Shown piece by piece: positions 25,547-34,876 of a stretch of DNA of 64,000 bases. This DNA is from Occallatibacter savannae (lineage in GTDB: Bacteria > Acidobacteriota > Terriglobia > Terriglobales > Acidobacteriaceae): NCBI RefSeq assembly GCF_003131205.1, contig NZ_QFFY01000001.1, forward strand, positions 1,116,001-1,180,000, written 5' to 3'. Within the stretch, counting starts at the first letter, position 1. The number at the start of each line of letters is the position of its first letter. The notes beneath the pieces are model-generated. The model was not told the origin of the DNA, ran no database searches, and saw only the letters and a program-made list of their open reading frames with translations. Made by a program: the position numbers and the translations under genes.

Positions 25547-27643
25547 ATGATCGACCGAACTCCCCCCAGTGCTCCGGTTGCCCGCAAAGATCGCCGCGAA
25601 ACCAAACTCCATGGTGTCACCCTCGTTGACGAATATGCCTGGCTCCGCGACAAGGACAGCGCCGAAGTCACCGAGTATCTCAAGGCTGAAAACGCCTACT
25701 CCGATGCGCTCACCGCCGATCTCGCTCCCCTGCGCGACCAGCTCTACAGCGAGATGCTGAGCCACATCAAGCAGACCGACGAATCAGTTCCCTACCGCGA
25801 AGGCGACTGGTGGTATTACGCACGCACTGAAGAAGGCAAGCAGTACTCCATCTTCTGTCGCAAGCGCGGCTCCGAGACCGCCCCCGAAGGACCCGAAGAG
25901 ATCATCCTCGATGGCAACCAACTCGCCCAGGGTCAGGCGTTCTTCTCCATCGGCGCCACCGACATCTCCGACGACGGCCGCTGGCTTGCATACACCACCG
26001 ACGTCACCGGCTTTCGTCAGTACGCACTGCACATCAAGGATCTCGAAACCGGCGAAACTCTTCCCGATCCGCCCAGCCCCGGTCCACGCGATCGCGTCGG
26101 CTCCCTGACCTGGGCCTCCGACAACACGACCCTCTTTTACACCGTCGAAGACGAAGAACAGAAACGGCAGTTCCAGCTATATCGACACGCCCTCCACACG
26201 TCCTACTCAGACGATGCGCTCGTCTACCAGGACGATGATGAGCGCTTCAACATCGGCGTCGGCCGCACGCGCGATGGGAAGTATCTTGTGCTCGAGTCCG
26301 CGAGCCACACCACCACAGAGTGCCACATCCTCGCTGCCGACGACCCAACAGGCACCTTCCGCGTCATTGCCCCGCGCGAAGACGAGCACGAGTACTACAT
26401 CGACCACCGCAACGGCCAGCTATTCATCCGCACCAACCATCGCGGCCGCAACTTCCGCCTCGTCACTGCGCCTGTCGAGACACCCGAACGCGAGAACTGG
26501 ACGGAACGCATTCCGCACCGCGACACGGTGATGCTGGAAGACGTCGATCTCTTCGCCAGTTTCTTCGTCGCATGCGAACGCGAAGATGGCCTGCCCCGCC
26601 TGCGCATGTGGCGGTTCCAGAGCGACGATCCTGAAGCAGAACGCGCCGCCGAAATCTCATTCCCTGAGCCTGCCTACAACGCGTCGCCGGGCATCAACCG
26701 CATCTGGGAAACGACGCTCTTCCGCTACGGCTATCAGTCGCTCGTCACTCCCGGTTCAGTCTTCGAATACGACATTGACGCGCGCCAATCCACGCTGCTC
26801 AAGCAGCAGGAAGTTCCCGGCGGCTTCGACCGCGCACTCTATGCCAGTGAGCGCGTCTCCGCAACGGCCGCCGATGGCGTTCAGGTTCCCATATCGCTCG
26901 TCTACCGCCGCGACAAATTCCAGAAGAACGGCCGCAGCCCCCTCTATGTCTACGGCTACGGATCCTACGGCTATTCCCTCCCGCTCGGTTTTAGCGCGAA
27001 CCGCCTCGCTCTCCTCGATCGCGGAATCGTGATGGCTTACGCCCACATCCGCGGCGGAGGCGATCTCGGCAAACCCTGGCACGACGCGGGCAAGATGCTC
27101 GTCAAGCGCAACACATTCACTGACTTCGTCGCCGCCGTCGAACACCTCACCACTGAGGGATACGGCGACCGCGCACGCGTAGCCATCGAAGGCGGATCAG
27201 CGGGCGGTCTGCTCATGGGCGCAGTCACCAACCTTCGCCCGGATCTTTTTCGCGTGGTGCTCTCTCACGTCCCATTCGTCGACGTAATGAACACCATGCT
27301 CGACGCCTCGCTGCCGCTCACCGTTCCCGAATACGAAGAATGGGGCGATCCCAACCAGCAAGAATTCTTTCATTACATGCTGAGCTACTCGCCCTATGAC
27401 AACCTCAAGGCGGCAGAGTATCCGGCGATGCTGGTGAAGACCTCTCTCAACGACAGCCAGGTCATGTATTGGGAACCCGCGAAGTACGTCGCCAAACTCC
27501 GCACGCTCAAGACCGACGGCAATCCCCTGCTCCTCGTCACCAACATGGAAGCGGGCCACGGCGGAGCCAGCGGCCGCTACGACTACCTGAAGGAAATCGC
27601 ATTCGACTACGCCTTCCTTCTGCGGGAGCTCGGAGCGGTCTAG
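25547..27643 (+). CDS. ptrB: Oligopeptidase B (S9A family serine peptidase)
   Basis: A 698-residue cytoplasmic peptidase that cleaves short peptides after Arg or Lys. The N-terminal propeller starts with HGVTLVDEYAWLRDKDSAEV, the usual family motif. The hydrolase domain shows GIVMAYAHIRGGGDLG, the nucleophile in EGGSAGGLL (Ser near 550), Asp in TSLNDSQVMYWEPAKYV (near 637) and His in NMEAGHGGASGR (near 671). The length is standard. No frameshift is seen. It stands as a single gene convergent with the M56 gene. Confidence 0.9.
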   Translation: MIDRTPPSAPVARKDRRETKLHGVTLVDEYAWLRDKDSAEVTEYLKAENAYSDALTADLAPLRDQLYSEMLSHIKQTDESVPYREGDWWYYARTEEGKQYSIFCRKRGSETAPEGPEEIILDGNQLAQGQAFFSIGATDISDDGRWLAYTTDVTGFRQYALHIKDLETGETLPDPPSPGPRDRVGSLTWASDNTTLFYTVEDEEQKRQFQLYRHALHTSYSDDALVYQDDDERFNIGVGRTRDGKYLVLESASHTTTECHILAADDPTGTFRVIAPREDEHEYYIDHRNGQLFIRTNHRGRNFRLVTAPVETPERENWTERIPHRDTVMLEDVDLFASFFVACEREDGLPRLRMWRFQSDDPEAERAAEISFPEPAYNASPGINRIWETTLFRYGYQSLVTPGSVFEYDIDARQSTLLKQQEVPGGFDRALYASERVSATAADGVQVPISLVYRRDKFQKNGRSPLYVYGYGSYGYSLPLGFSANRLALLDRGIVMAYAHIRGGGDLGKPWHDAGKMLVKRNTFTDFVAAVEHLTTEGYGDRARVAIEGGSAGGLLMGAVTNLRPDLFRVVLSHVPFVDVMNTMLDASLPLTVPEYEEWGDPNQQEFFHYMLSYSPYDNLKAAEYPAMLVKTSLNDSQVMYWEPAKYVAKLRTLKTDGNPLLLVTNMEAGHGGASGRYDYLKEIAFDYAFLLRELGAV

Positions 27644-27694
27644 ACATCGTGGAGATGCTAGCAGCCCGGGCACTCCGCCTGCCGCACCTCTCGC

Positions 27695-29440
27695 TCAGTT
27701 CGCAGACGGCAAGTCGGCTCTCACAACAACCAGTCGCTCGGCCTGACTCGTCTCTGGAACGAGCTTCAGCCCCAGTTGCTGCTGAAGGGCCGAAAAGATA
27801 GACGGGTCCTGCGCATAGGCGGGTTGCTGACTCGCAGAACTGCTGCTACCCGGCGCGGCTGGCTGCGTGTTCTCCGGCGTCCATGACAGATGAAAATCAA
27901 AGCGCCCGCCAAGCCCCGTCTTGTCCACGACAGGTCTGCCCGTTTGGCCTTCCGAAAGAAACTTCGCAAGCGTCGCCATATCAACCCCAGCGGCGTTGAA
28001 CTGACCATTCGATGCCATCGCATTCAGCTGCTGGTCGCTATCTTTCTTCGAAGGTACGAGATTTTTCGGACCGCCACTCGCAACAGCAAGTGCAAAGACC
28101 GGCATCGGCGTTGATTCTTTGCGAAGCTCCAGTTGAAAGCGATCCGCCAGCAACCGCTGCAGCCGAAGCCGGGTCGGTTTGTGAAAGATGAGCATCTGGT
28201 CGGGCGCCATGTTCGTCGGATCTCCGCCAACCGGAATATCCGGAATTGCGGCCACGTCGAACCGTTTCGCGCCAACCCATTTGGGGCCGCCTGCCAGCTG
28301 ATCGTCGCCTATATCGTAAGCAACCTTGATCAGGAATCGCAGCGTCGCGTTCGTGATGTACAGCTTCCCGCCAGGCGCAAAGTCAACTTTCAGATTCGCG
28401 CCGGGGGAACTCGGCTTGATCGAAGCCACTTCGAACTGCGGCAGAGCAGAGGTTGCGATCAGTTGAGGAATGGGCTTGTCCGCCTCCTGGGCCGCAGAGA
28501 GAGATGGATCAACCAGTCCGACGCCAAGTGGTACAAGCATTGCCGCACTCCCAGCAGCAAACAACAGCAATCGTTGGCGCAGACTCATTCGTTGGCCGAT
28601 ACGCATCAGCACGATCGACTCCAGTCTCTTTTTGAGATCGGCGCCGGACACTCCGGAGACACATACGGGCGACACTCTGAGAGAGAAGCGACAGACCCCG
28701 ACGATTGCTTCGGCGTACACCCGTGCATCGCACCCCTGCCGAAGCACTGCCTCATCGCAGGCGCGTTCGCGCTCGTGAATCAGGCGTTTTCCAATCCAAT
28801 AAACAGGTGGGTAGAACCACAAGAGAGCTTCAACAATCAGATGGATCGAGTAGGTGAGATTATCGCGCCTGCGCACGTGCTCCAGTTCATGCGCAACGAT
28901 TGATTCAAATTGTGCGGAACTCAGACGTTCTCGCAGACCCTGAGGAAGCAAAAAGACGGGCCGAAAGACGCCGCACACTCCCGGCTCAACACGTGAACGA
29001 CTGAAAACGACTGATATCGGGAGACCAAGAGAAAACGTAATCGAGTTGCGAACAAGCGAGCGCACCTGCCGCCAACGCCGCAGTGTTGAGACGCTGCTGA
29101 CCACGAACCCGCAGAGCCAGAGAGCGAACAATATATCCGCCAGAGAATCTGACGATCTAAGCTCCGACGAGCGAGCCGGAGAAGCCAGCACCGCCAGCGG
29201 CAGCCGCACCTGCTCGATTGCATGCAATTGCGGAGGTTCGGCTGGTCGATTCCCGTGCAACTCGAATTGACCGCCGAAAGCGATCAGTAAGGAAAAAGGC
29301 ACCAGGAACTTGACGGACGCGACGAGCCAGAGCCGGTACCGCACCGCCGCGCCGTTGTTCCTGAGCAGGAACGAAACATACCCAATGACGCACGCGAACA
29401 AGGTGGATTGCCAGATATGATTTGCAATCGCGCTGATCAT
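27695..29440 (-). CDS. M56 (BlaR1-like) membrane peptidase fused to a TIGR03435-type domain
   Basis: A 581-residue membrane protein. The N-terminal half has several helices and the zinc-peptidase motif HELEH in SIVAHELEHVRRRDN (about 190), with a downstream Glu in HERERACDEAVL. After a helix near 300 the periplasmic part (about 330-560) matches the acidobacterial TIGR03435 domain: FEVASIKPSSPG, LRFLIKVAYD, RFQLELRKESTP and TGLGGRFDFHLSWTP. This replaces the penicillin-binding sensor of BlaR1. It should sense an external signal and trigger loss of the BlaI-type repressor encoded just upstream, whose stop it overlaps by four bases (ATGA). The ligand is unknown. Confidence 0.85.
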   Translation of the reverse strand: MISAIANHIWQSTLFACVIGYVSFLLRNNGAAVRYRLWLVASVKFLVPFSLLIAFGGQFELHGNRPAEPPQLHAIEQVRLPLAVLASPARSSELRSSDSLADILFALWLCGFVVSSVSTLRRWRQVRSLVRNSITFSLGLPISVVFSRSRVEPGVCGVFRPVFLLPQGLRERLSSAQFESIVAHELEHVRRRDNLTYSIHLIVEALLWFYPPVYWIGKRLIHERERACDEAVLRQGCDARVYAEAIVGVCRFSLRVSPVCVSGVSGADLKKRLESIVLMRIGQRMSLRQRLLLFAAGSAAMLVPLGVGLVDPSLSAAQEADKPIPQLIATSALPQFEVASIKPSSPGANLKVDFAPGGKLYITNATLRFLIKVAYDIGDDQLAGGPKWVGAKRFDVAAIPDIPVGGDPTNMAPDQMLIFHKPTRLRLQRLLADRFQLELRKESTPMPVFALAVASGGPKNLVPSKKDSDQQLNAMASNGQFNAAGVDMATLAKFLSEGQTGRPVVDKTGLGGRFDFHLSWTPENTQPAAPGSSSSASQQPAYAQDPSIFSALQQQLGLKLVPETSQAERLVVVRADLPSAN

Positions 29441-29829
29441 CGCCGGCCTCCTTGCTTCGTCAGCCGTCGAATTGCTTCCTCGGCTTCCTTCAGGTCTTCA
29501 ATCGTCAGTTTTCCCGACTCGACTAGGTGAGCCATCACAGGCTTCGTCCGCCCGCCAAAGAACGCCAGCGCATCGTCCATCAAATGGCGTCCTGCATCGT
29601 CGCGAGAGACAGCAGCTTCGAAAATATTCGCATTGCTGATCTTCTTTACGATTCGAACGGCCTTTTTTGCGTCAAGCAGCCGGTACATGATGGTCTGCAC
29701 AGTGGTGTAAGCGGGCCGCTTCGACGGAGCAAATGACTCCTGGACTTCGCGCACAGAGCATGGCCCCCGATCCCAGAGAATCTCCATGATCTGAAGTTCA
29801 AGCTTTGAAAGTTTCGGACGGCTCATCAT
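29437..29829 (-). CDS. blaI: BlaI/MecI-family transcriptional repressor
   Basis: A 130-residue winged-helix repressor: KLSKLELQIMEILWDRGPCS and REVQESFAPSKRPAYTTVQT form the DNA-binding domain, and the C-terminal helices form the dimerisation part. The start is one of two tandem ATGs (29829, 29826) after AGGTGAG; the longer frame to 29979 runs through the promoter and is rejected. In this family the repressor is inactivated when its M56 partner is activated. A matching operator lies 26 bases upstream. The gene overlaps the M56 gene by four bases. Confidence 0.9.
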   Translation of the reverse strand: MMSRPKLSKLELQIMEILWDRGPCSVREVQESFAPSKRPAYTTVQTIMYRLLDAKKAVRIVKKISNANIFEAAVSRDDAGRHLMDDALAFFGGRTKPVMAHLVESGKLTIEDLKEAEEAIRRLTKQGGRR

Positions 29830-29849
29830 CTCACCTACGCAGTGAGTAG

Positions 29850-29880
29850 ATACTACTACACGTTGTAGTTTTTCCGTCAA
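29850..29880 (-). promoter_or_regulatory. blaI promoter with BlaI-type operator
   Basis: On the minus strand TTGACG (29875-29880) and TAGTAT (29850-29855) make a promoter-like pair with a long 19-base spacer. Between them lies the inverted repeat ACTACA-N3-TGTAGT (29855-29869), close to the BlaI/MecI operator TACTACA-N2-TGTAGTA. The position supports autoregulation of blaI and the M56 gene. Spacing in the dyad is three bases where the staphylococcal site has two. Confidence 0.65.
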
Positions 29881-29985
29881 GCGTGATCCTGCGCAGCGAT
29901 CCAGTGTCGACGCCGAAACATATCTATTTTGCAAACTGGTTTGCGCTTGGCAGGCGCCGCCCGCTTGCACGCCTCTCACCCCAAC

Positions 29986-30378
29986 CTACTCGAACCAGTA
30001 CTCCAACGAATACCCCTCCGTCGTGCACCCGCCCTCGCCGCAAAGCCCCGTCAACTCCTCAGTTCCCGAACCAGGAAGCACCCGCCACTCCGACTGCAAT
30101 TCCCCGTCTTTCAACCTGCCCGAATTCTGAAAGACAAAAGATCCCGACCGGTCTCCGAGCTTTCCAAGAAACTGCTCCATGCCGGTGAAGTGCGTCGCGC
30201 CACCCGTCTCATCCACCATCACGAGCCGCATCGAACCCACGCCGACCAGATCGCCCGCAAACTCCTCGGTGACGCTCGCCTCTGCGATCGTGAATGCGCC
30301 CCCACTATCGCTCGGGGTCTGCTCGAAGTTCGTCACCTCGATACGCCCCGTCGCGCGTTGCTTTTTGATTTCCGTCAT
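29986..30378 (-). CDS. DUF3224-family protein
   Basis: A 130-residue protein of short beta strands: ATGRIEVTNFEQTP, ASVTEEFAGDLVGVGSM, ATHFTGMEQFLGKLGDRSGSFVFQ and SGTEELTGLCGEGG. This matches the DUF3224 pattern, a calycin- or allene-oxide-cyclase-like barrel of unknown function. No signal peptide is visible. Its ATG overlaps the stop of the CapA-like gene by one base (TGATG), so it is translationally coupled to it. Confidence 0.8.
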   Translation of the reverse strand: MTEIKKQRATGRIEVTNFEQTPSDSGGAFTIAEASVTEEFAGDLVGVGSMRLVMVDETGGATHFTGMEQFLGKLGDRSGSFVFQNSGRLKDGELQSEWRVLPGSGTEELTGLCGEGGCTTEGYSLEYWFE

Positions 30379-31802
30379 CAGGGTTTCGATGGCAGTTTCG
30401 GCGGATCCATCAGATACTCATCGCCCGTCCGTGCCAGTATCTGCGACCGCCGATCCATCAGCACCTTCAGCTCTTTGTTCAGATCGATGAACTGCTGCTT
30501 CTGCTCCGCGCTCATGTCTCTTCCATCCGCAGCTTTGTTCAGCTCAGCTAACTGCGCCTGCGCCTTGGGTATCTCGCGGTCGATCAGCACCGGATGAATG
30601 CTTGGCGTCTTTGTCTTCCCCGCTGCAATCGCGTTGCGATTATTCTCGCCCCATGCGGGCAGCATGCCCACATGCCCCAGTTCCACCTTCACGCCCGCTG
30701 GCCCGTAGTCGTTCTTCACCGCCGAAAACAGCCCGATCATCGAATCCCGCGGATCCCCGTCCTTGTCCGGCATCAGCCCATCGACATAATTCCGCGACTG
30801 GTTCGACAGGAAATTTCCCAGAGAGTAGAAAATCACCGCCATGCGCCCGTCCGCCGTCGTGTACGTCTCGATCGGCTGCAGCACATGCGGATGATGTCCC
30901 ACAATCAGCCCCGCCCCGGCGTCCAGCATCTTGTGCGCCAGCTCAACATCCTCCGGCCTCGGCGCCGTCGCGTACTCCGTCCCCCAATGAACCGAAATCA
31001 CCAGCAGGTCGCATTTCGTCTTCGCGGACTTCACTGCCTCCAGAACCCGCGTCTCATCCGCTCCCGGCGCACCACCCCCCTCCCCCGGGTAGGGGAAGAA
31101 GTTCACATGCGGCTGGTCGTCTTTGTCCGGGTTCCGATTCCCATTGAGCCAGCGGGTCATGCCCAGCCACCCGACTTTGATCCCGTTCGCCTCGACCACG
31201 AGCGGCTCCCAGCTCTGCCCAGCTGTGTCCCCAGATCCCGCGAACTGCAGCCCGATCTCCTTCAGGTGATCCCGCGTCTCCGCGAATCCCGCCCAGCCCT
31301 GATCCATCACGTGATTGTTGGCAAACGAAACAATCTTGATCCCGTTCTCTTTCAGCGCCTGCGGCAGCGCCGGCGGCGCGTCAAACATGAACGGCTTCGA
31401 TCCCTTCGAGTGAGCGGGCGCGACCGGCGTCTCCAGATTCACAAACCCGAAGTCCACCCCTTTGAAAACATCATCCACGTCTGAAAACAGCGAGCCCCAT
31501 CCCTGCACTCCGCCGCCCGCCGCCTCTGCCGAAGCGCGAACGGGTTCATGCGGAATCACGTCCCCCGCCACCGCGAAGCTTACCTTAGCCAGTTCATGAG
31601 GGTAGGGCGTCGGAGCCGCAGCTGCCCCGTGCAGGCGCTCCGTCAACCGGCTCACATACGCCCCGGCCATTACCAGCACCAGCAGGGTGATGACCGCAAG
31701 CGCCGCCGCCTGGGGACTAAGCCCCAGCCACGCTGTCGCCTTACTCTCCGGAACGGGAGGAAAACCCTCACCGCCCGACTTCCATTTTGCGGTCCGGTTC
31801 AT
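30378..31802 (-). CDS. CapA-family membrane-anchored protein (poly-gamma-glutamate synthesis type)
   Basis: About 474 residues. A transmembrane anchor near 30-53 is followed by a metallophosphatase-like domain of the PGA_cap family: KVSFAVAGDVIPHEP, DVDDVFKGVDFGFVNLETPV, IVSFANNHVMDQG, VISVHWGTEY and IVGHHPHVLQPIE carry the conserved Asp, Asn and His. Family members take part in capsular polyglutamate production or act as unassigned metallophosphatases. No polyglutamate synthase genes are present, so the second is more likely. ATG 31802 gives a sensible N terminus; a TTG at 31913 is the alternative. It is divergent from the pilus operon. Confidence 0.8.
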   Translation of the reverse strand: MNRTAKWKSGGEGFPPVPESKATAWLGLSPQAAALAVITLLVLVMAGAYVSRLTERLHGAAAAPTPYPHELAKVSFAVAGDVIPHEPVRASAEAAGGGVQGWGSLFSDVDDVFKGVDFGFVNLETPVAPAHSKGSKPFMFDAPPALPQALKENGIKIVSFANNHVMDQGWAGFAETRDHLKEIGLQFAGSGDTAGQSWEPLVVEANGIKVGWLGMTRWLNGNRNPDKDDQPHVNFFPYPGEGGGAPGADETRVLEAVKSAKTKCDLLVISVHWGTEYATAPRPEDVELAHKMLDAGAGLIVGHHPHVLQPIETYTTADGRMAVIFYSLGNFLSNQSRNYVDGLMPDKDGDPRDSMIGLFSAVKNDYGPAGVKVELGHVGMLPAWGENNRNAIAAGKTKTPSIHPVLIDREIPKAQAQLAELNKAADGRDMSAEQKQQFIDLNKELKVLMDRRSQILARTGDEYLMDPPKLPSKP

Positions 31803-31961
31803 TGGGGGAGATTCCGGGTTATGCCCTAAGCCACCTTCAGGATAACCCCGGTAAAACAGGCTCTTTCCACCGGAAACTAACTTAAGTACCCTCAAAGCCA
31901 TGCCGGCCCCCAAAGCCGCTCTTTAAACACGAACGCTTCTGGGGCAATCTGCGTCTATGAT

Positions 31962-32033
31962 ATGAGCGAAACTGTTACCCTTGAACAGGAAAGCGAGCAG
32001 GCAGGGCAGCCGGTCCCATGGCAGAGTTCGTAA
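31962..32033 (+). other. Possible leader ORF overlapping the pilC start
   Basis: A 23-codon frame, MSETVTLEQESEQAGQPVPW and three more residues, begins 56 bases before the pilC ATG and ends 16 bases inside it in another frame. It could couple translation of pilC, which itself lacks a good ribosome-binding site. There is no direct support for its expression. Confidence 0.25.
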
Positions 32034-33223
32034 TCAAGTTAGCGGATGAACGCGGTCGCGTTCAGGAGCAGGTGCAGACTGCCTCTACGGCAGAGGAGCT
32101 GCGCGCGCGTTTCGCCCATGCCGGCTACCACGTCTTCTCCGTTAAGGCTCGCTCTGGCATCGGCGGCATGGGCCGTCGCAAGGTCAAGCTTGAGCCCTTC
32201 CTCATCTTCAACCAGCAGTTTCTGACCCTCATCCGCGCCGGCCTGCCCATCCTCGGCTCGCTCCAGATGCTCTCCAAAATCCAGAAGAGCGCCTACTTCC
32301 GCAGCCAGCTCGATGACGTCTCCAACCGCGTAAAAACCGGCGAACCGCTTTCCGGGGCATTCGAAGCCCAGTCCGGCGTTCCGGTCATGTACACCACCAC
32401 CCTGCTGGCAGGCGAGCGTTCCGGCAACCTCCAGGAAGTCCTCGAGCGCTACATCAACTTCCAGCGCGTCTCGCTTACTTTCCGTAAAAAGCTCACCGCC
32501 TCGCTCATCTATCCCGGCCTGCTCCTCACCATCGTCACCGGACTGCTTGTCTTCATGTTCACCGTGGTGATCCCGCAGTTCGCCCAGCTCTACGATCAGA
32601 TGGGTTCCAAGCTGCCTGAACTCACCGTCGGGCTTCTAACGTTCGGTAAGTGGACGCAGCGTAATTTCCTTTGGATCCTCCTCGCCTTCGTCGCCGTAGT
32701 CGTCGGGCTATGGCGATACTCAATCACCGACAAGGGCCGCGATACGGTCGACTCCGTCCGTGTGGGCCTGCCCGTCTTCGGCAAAATCTGGCTCAAGTAC
32801 CAGGTAGCTCTCTTCTCGCGAACGCTCTCCACCCTGCTCTCCGGCGGCCTCCCGCTTGTTCCCTCGCTCGAGACCGCCGCGCGCTCCATCTCCTCGCGCA
32901 AAGTATCCAGGGCTGTGGGCAGCGCCATCAGTACCGTACGCGAGGGCAAGAGCCTGGCGGACTCGCTCACCAACACCGGCGTCTTCCCCGACCTCTCCAC
33001 GGAAATGATCTCCGTCGGCGAGCAAACCGGCGCGCTCCCCCAGATGCTCAACTCCGTTGCTGAGTTCTTCGAGGAAGACGTAGCCACCGCGCTCACCGCG
33101 GCGCTCTCTCTCATCGAGCCCGCCATTCTCATCGTGATGGGCGTCGTCGTCGTCTTTATTCTTATCTCGCTTTACCTGCCGATCTTCTCTCTCGGATCGG
33201 CTGCCAGCGGAGGACAGGGTTAA
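32018..33223 (+). CDS. pilC: Type IV pilus/type II secretion inner-membrane platform protein (PilC/GspF)
   Basis: A 401-residue platform protein with two repeats of the GspF domain (about 65-190 and 270-390), each with helices and the family pattern FNQQFLTLIRAGLPI / FSRTLSTLLSGGLPL. Three membrane helices occur, the last at the C terminus (PAILIVMGVVVVFILISLYL). It anchors the assembly ATPase and moves pilin subunits. It is the first gene of the operon; the ATPase gene follows after nine bases. The start ATG 32018 has only weak ribosome-binding sequence. Confidence 0.9.
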   Translation: MAEFVIKLADERGRVQEQVQTASTAEELRARFAHAGYHVFSVKARSGIGGMGRRKVKLEPFLIFNQQFLTLIRAGLPILGSLQMLSKIQKSAYFRSQLDDVSNRVKTGEPLSGAFEAQSGVPVMYTTTLLAGERSGNLQEVLERYINFQRVSLTFRKKLTASLIYPGLLLTIVTGLLVFMFTVVIPQFAQLYDQMGSKLPELTVGLLTFGKWTQRNFLWILLAFVAVVVGLWRYSITDKGRDTVDSVRVGLPVFGKIWLKYQVALFSRTLSTLLSGGLPLVPSLETAARSISSRKVSRAVGSAISTVREGKSLADSLTNTGVFPDLSTEMISVGEQTGALPQMLNSVAEFFEEDVATALTAALSLIEPAILIVMGVVVVFILISLYLPIFSLGSAASGGQG

Positions 33224-33232
33224 TCCTTATAT

Positions 33233-34876
33233 ATGGCTGATACCACCATCTCGGTTCCGATCGGGCAATCGGTAAATGGGCTCGATGAACGTGCGCAGGC
33301 CGAAGCGCTTGCCGCGCGTTACCGCGCCGAGTTCGTCGACTTAAAAAACTTCAAGATTCAGCACGAACTGCTGCGCACGGTTCCCGTCGAACTGATGTTC
33401 CGCTACAACTTCGTGCCCATCGAGCAGCTCGCCGATGCCATGGTCATCGCCGTCAGCGATCCCTCGCGGCTCATGGTGCTCGATGAAATCGCCGGTCTGC
33501 TCGGACATCGCATCATTGCCCGCGTCGCCACGCTCTCGCAGATCACCGATCTCCTCAAGAAAACAGAGCAGTCGCAGCGCGTACTCGACGAAGCCAGCGA
33601 AGGCCTTACTTTCGACGTAGTCGGCGCTGAAGATGCCGCTGAAGACGAGAGCATCTCCATTGAGAAGCTCACCAGCGACGAAGACATCAGCCCCATCATC
33701 CGGCTGGTCGACACCACCATCTTCACCGCTCTCGAGCGCCGCGCTTCCGACATCCACATCGAGACCTACGACGACTCGCTTCACGTGAAGTACCGCATTG
33801 ACGGCGTGCTGCAGGAAGCCATGGCGCCCATCGCGCGCGAGCACCACACCACCATCCTGAGCCGTATCAAAATCATGAGCGAGCTCGACATCGCCGAACG
33901 CCGCGTGCCGCAGGACGGCCGCTTCCGGGTCCGCTATAAGAGCCGCCTCATCGACTTCCGCGTCTCCATCATGCCCACCGTGCATGGTGAGAACGCCGTC
34001 CTCCGCGTACTCGACAAAGAATCGATGAGCGAGAAGTTTCGTCACCTCACGCTCGACGTGGTGGGCTTTGCCGAAGAAGACCTCCGCCGCTTCCGCCGCT
34101 ACATCCGCGAGCCCTACGGGATGGTGCTCGTCACCGGCCCCACCGGTTCCGGTAAGACAACCACCCTTTACGCCGCCCTCAACGAAATCAAGAGCGACGA
34201 AGACAAGATCATCACCATCGAAGACCCGGTCGAGTACCAGATCCGCGGCATCACGCAGATCCCCGTCAACGAGAAAAAGGGCCTCACCTTCGCTCGCGGT
34301 CTGCGCTCCATCCTGCGGCACGACCCCGACAAGATTCTCGTCGGCGAAATCCGCGACCAGGAAACCGCCCAGATCGCCATCAACTCCGCCCTCACCGGCC
34401 ACCTCGTCTTCACCACCGTTCACGCCAACAACGTCGTAGACGTGCTCGGCCGATTCCTCAACATGGGCGTCGAAGCCTACAACTTCGTCTCCGCGTTGAA
34501 CTGCATCCTGGCCCAGCGCCTTGTCCGCACCGTCTGTGAGCATTGCGTGCGCAACGTCAGCTATCCCGACGAAGTTCTCATCGCCAGCGGCATGGATCCC
34601 GCCGAATGGCGCGGCTTCACCTTCCGCGAAGGCCTCGGTTGCATCGAGTGCGGCGGCACCGGGTATCGAGGCCGTACTGCGATTCACGAGCTTTTGGACT
34701 TGACCGACCCCATCCGTGAGCTGATCCTTGAAAAGAAGCCGACCTCTGAGATCCGCAAGCTCGCTCAGAAAGAAGGCATGTCGTTTCTGCGTGAATCCGC
34801 GCTCGACCGCGTTCGTCGCGGACTGACCACGCTGAAGGAAATCAACAAAGTCACATTCATCGAGGCGTCGCGCTAG
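33233..34876 (+). CDS. pilB: Type IV pilus/type II secretion assembly ATPase (PilB/GspE)
   Basis: A 547-residue hexameric ATPase that powers pilus extension or secretion. The N-terminal MshEN/GspE_N domain covers about 1-150. The catalytic part has GPTGSGKTTT (about 302-311), the Asp box TIEDPVEYQI, Walker B ILVGEIRD and the His box TGHLVFTTVHANN. The tetracysteine zinc site (CEHC near 437 and CIECGG near 470) is present. It is a complete protein. Its TAG overlaps the GTG of pilM (TAGTG). With pilC, pilM, pilN and pilO it forms one assembly unit. Confidence 0.95.
   Translation: MADTTISVPIGQSVNGLDERAQAEALAARYRAEFVDLKNFKIQHELLRTVPVELMFRYNFVPIEQLADAMVIAVSDPSRLMVLDEIAGLLGHRIIARVATLSQITDLLKKTEQSQRVLDEASEGLTFDVVGAEDAAEDESISIEKLTSDEDISPIIRLVDTTIFTALERRASDIHIETYDDSLHVKYRIDGVLQEAMAPIAREHHTTILSRIKIMSELDIAERRVPQDGRFRVRYKSRLIDFRVSIMPTVHGENAVLRVLDKESMSEKFRHLTLDVVGFAEEDLRRFRRYIREPYGMVLVTGPTGSGKTTTLYAALNEIKSDEDKIITIEDPVEYQIRGITQIPVNEKKGLTFARGLRSILRHDPDKILVGEIRDQETAQIAINSALTGHLVFTTVHANNVVDVLGRFLNMGVEAYNFVSALNCILAQRLVRTVCEHCVRNVSYPDEVLIASGMDPAEWRGFTFREGLGCIECGGTGYRGRTAIHELLDLTDPIRELILEKKPTSEIRKLAQKEGMSFLRESALDRVRRGLTTLKEINKVTFIEASR

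Noticed and set aside
33341..34687. A 448-codon open frame antisense to pilB
   Set aside because: Its composition (Val/Asp/Gly-rich, no domain) is the shadow of the high-GC pilB gene, and it has no ribosome-binding site.
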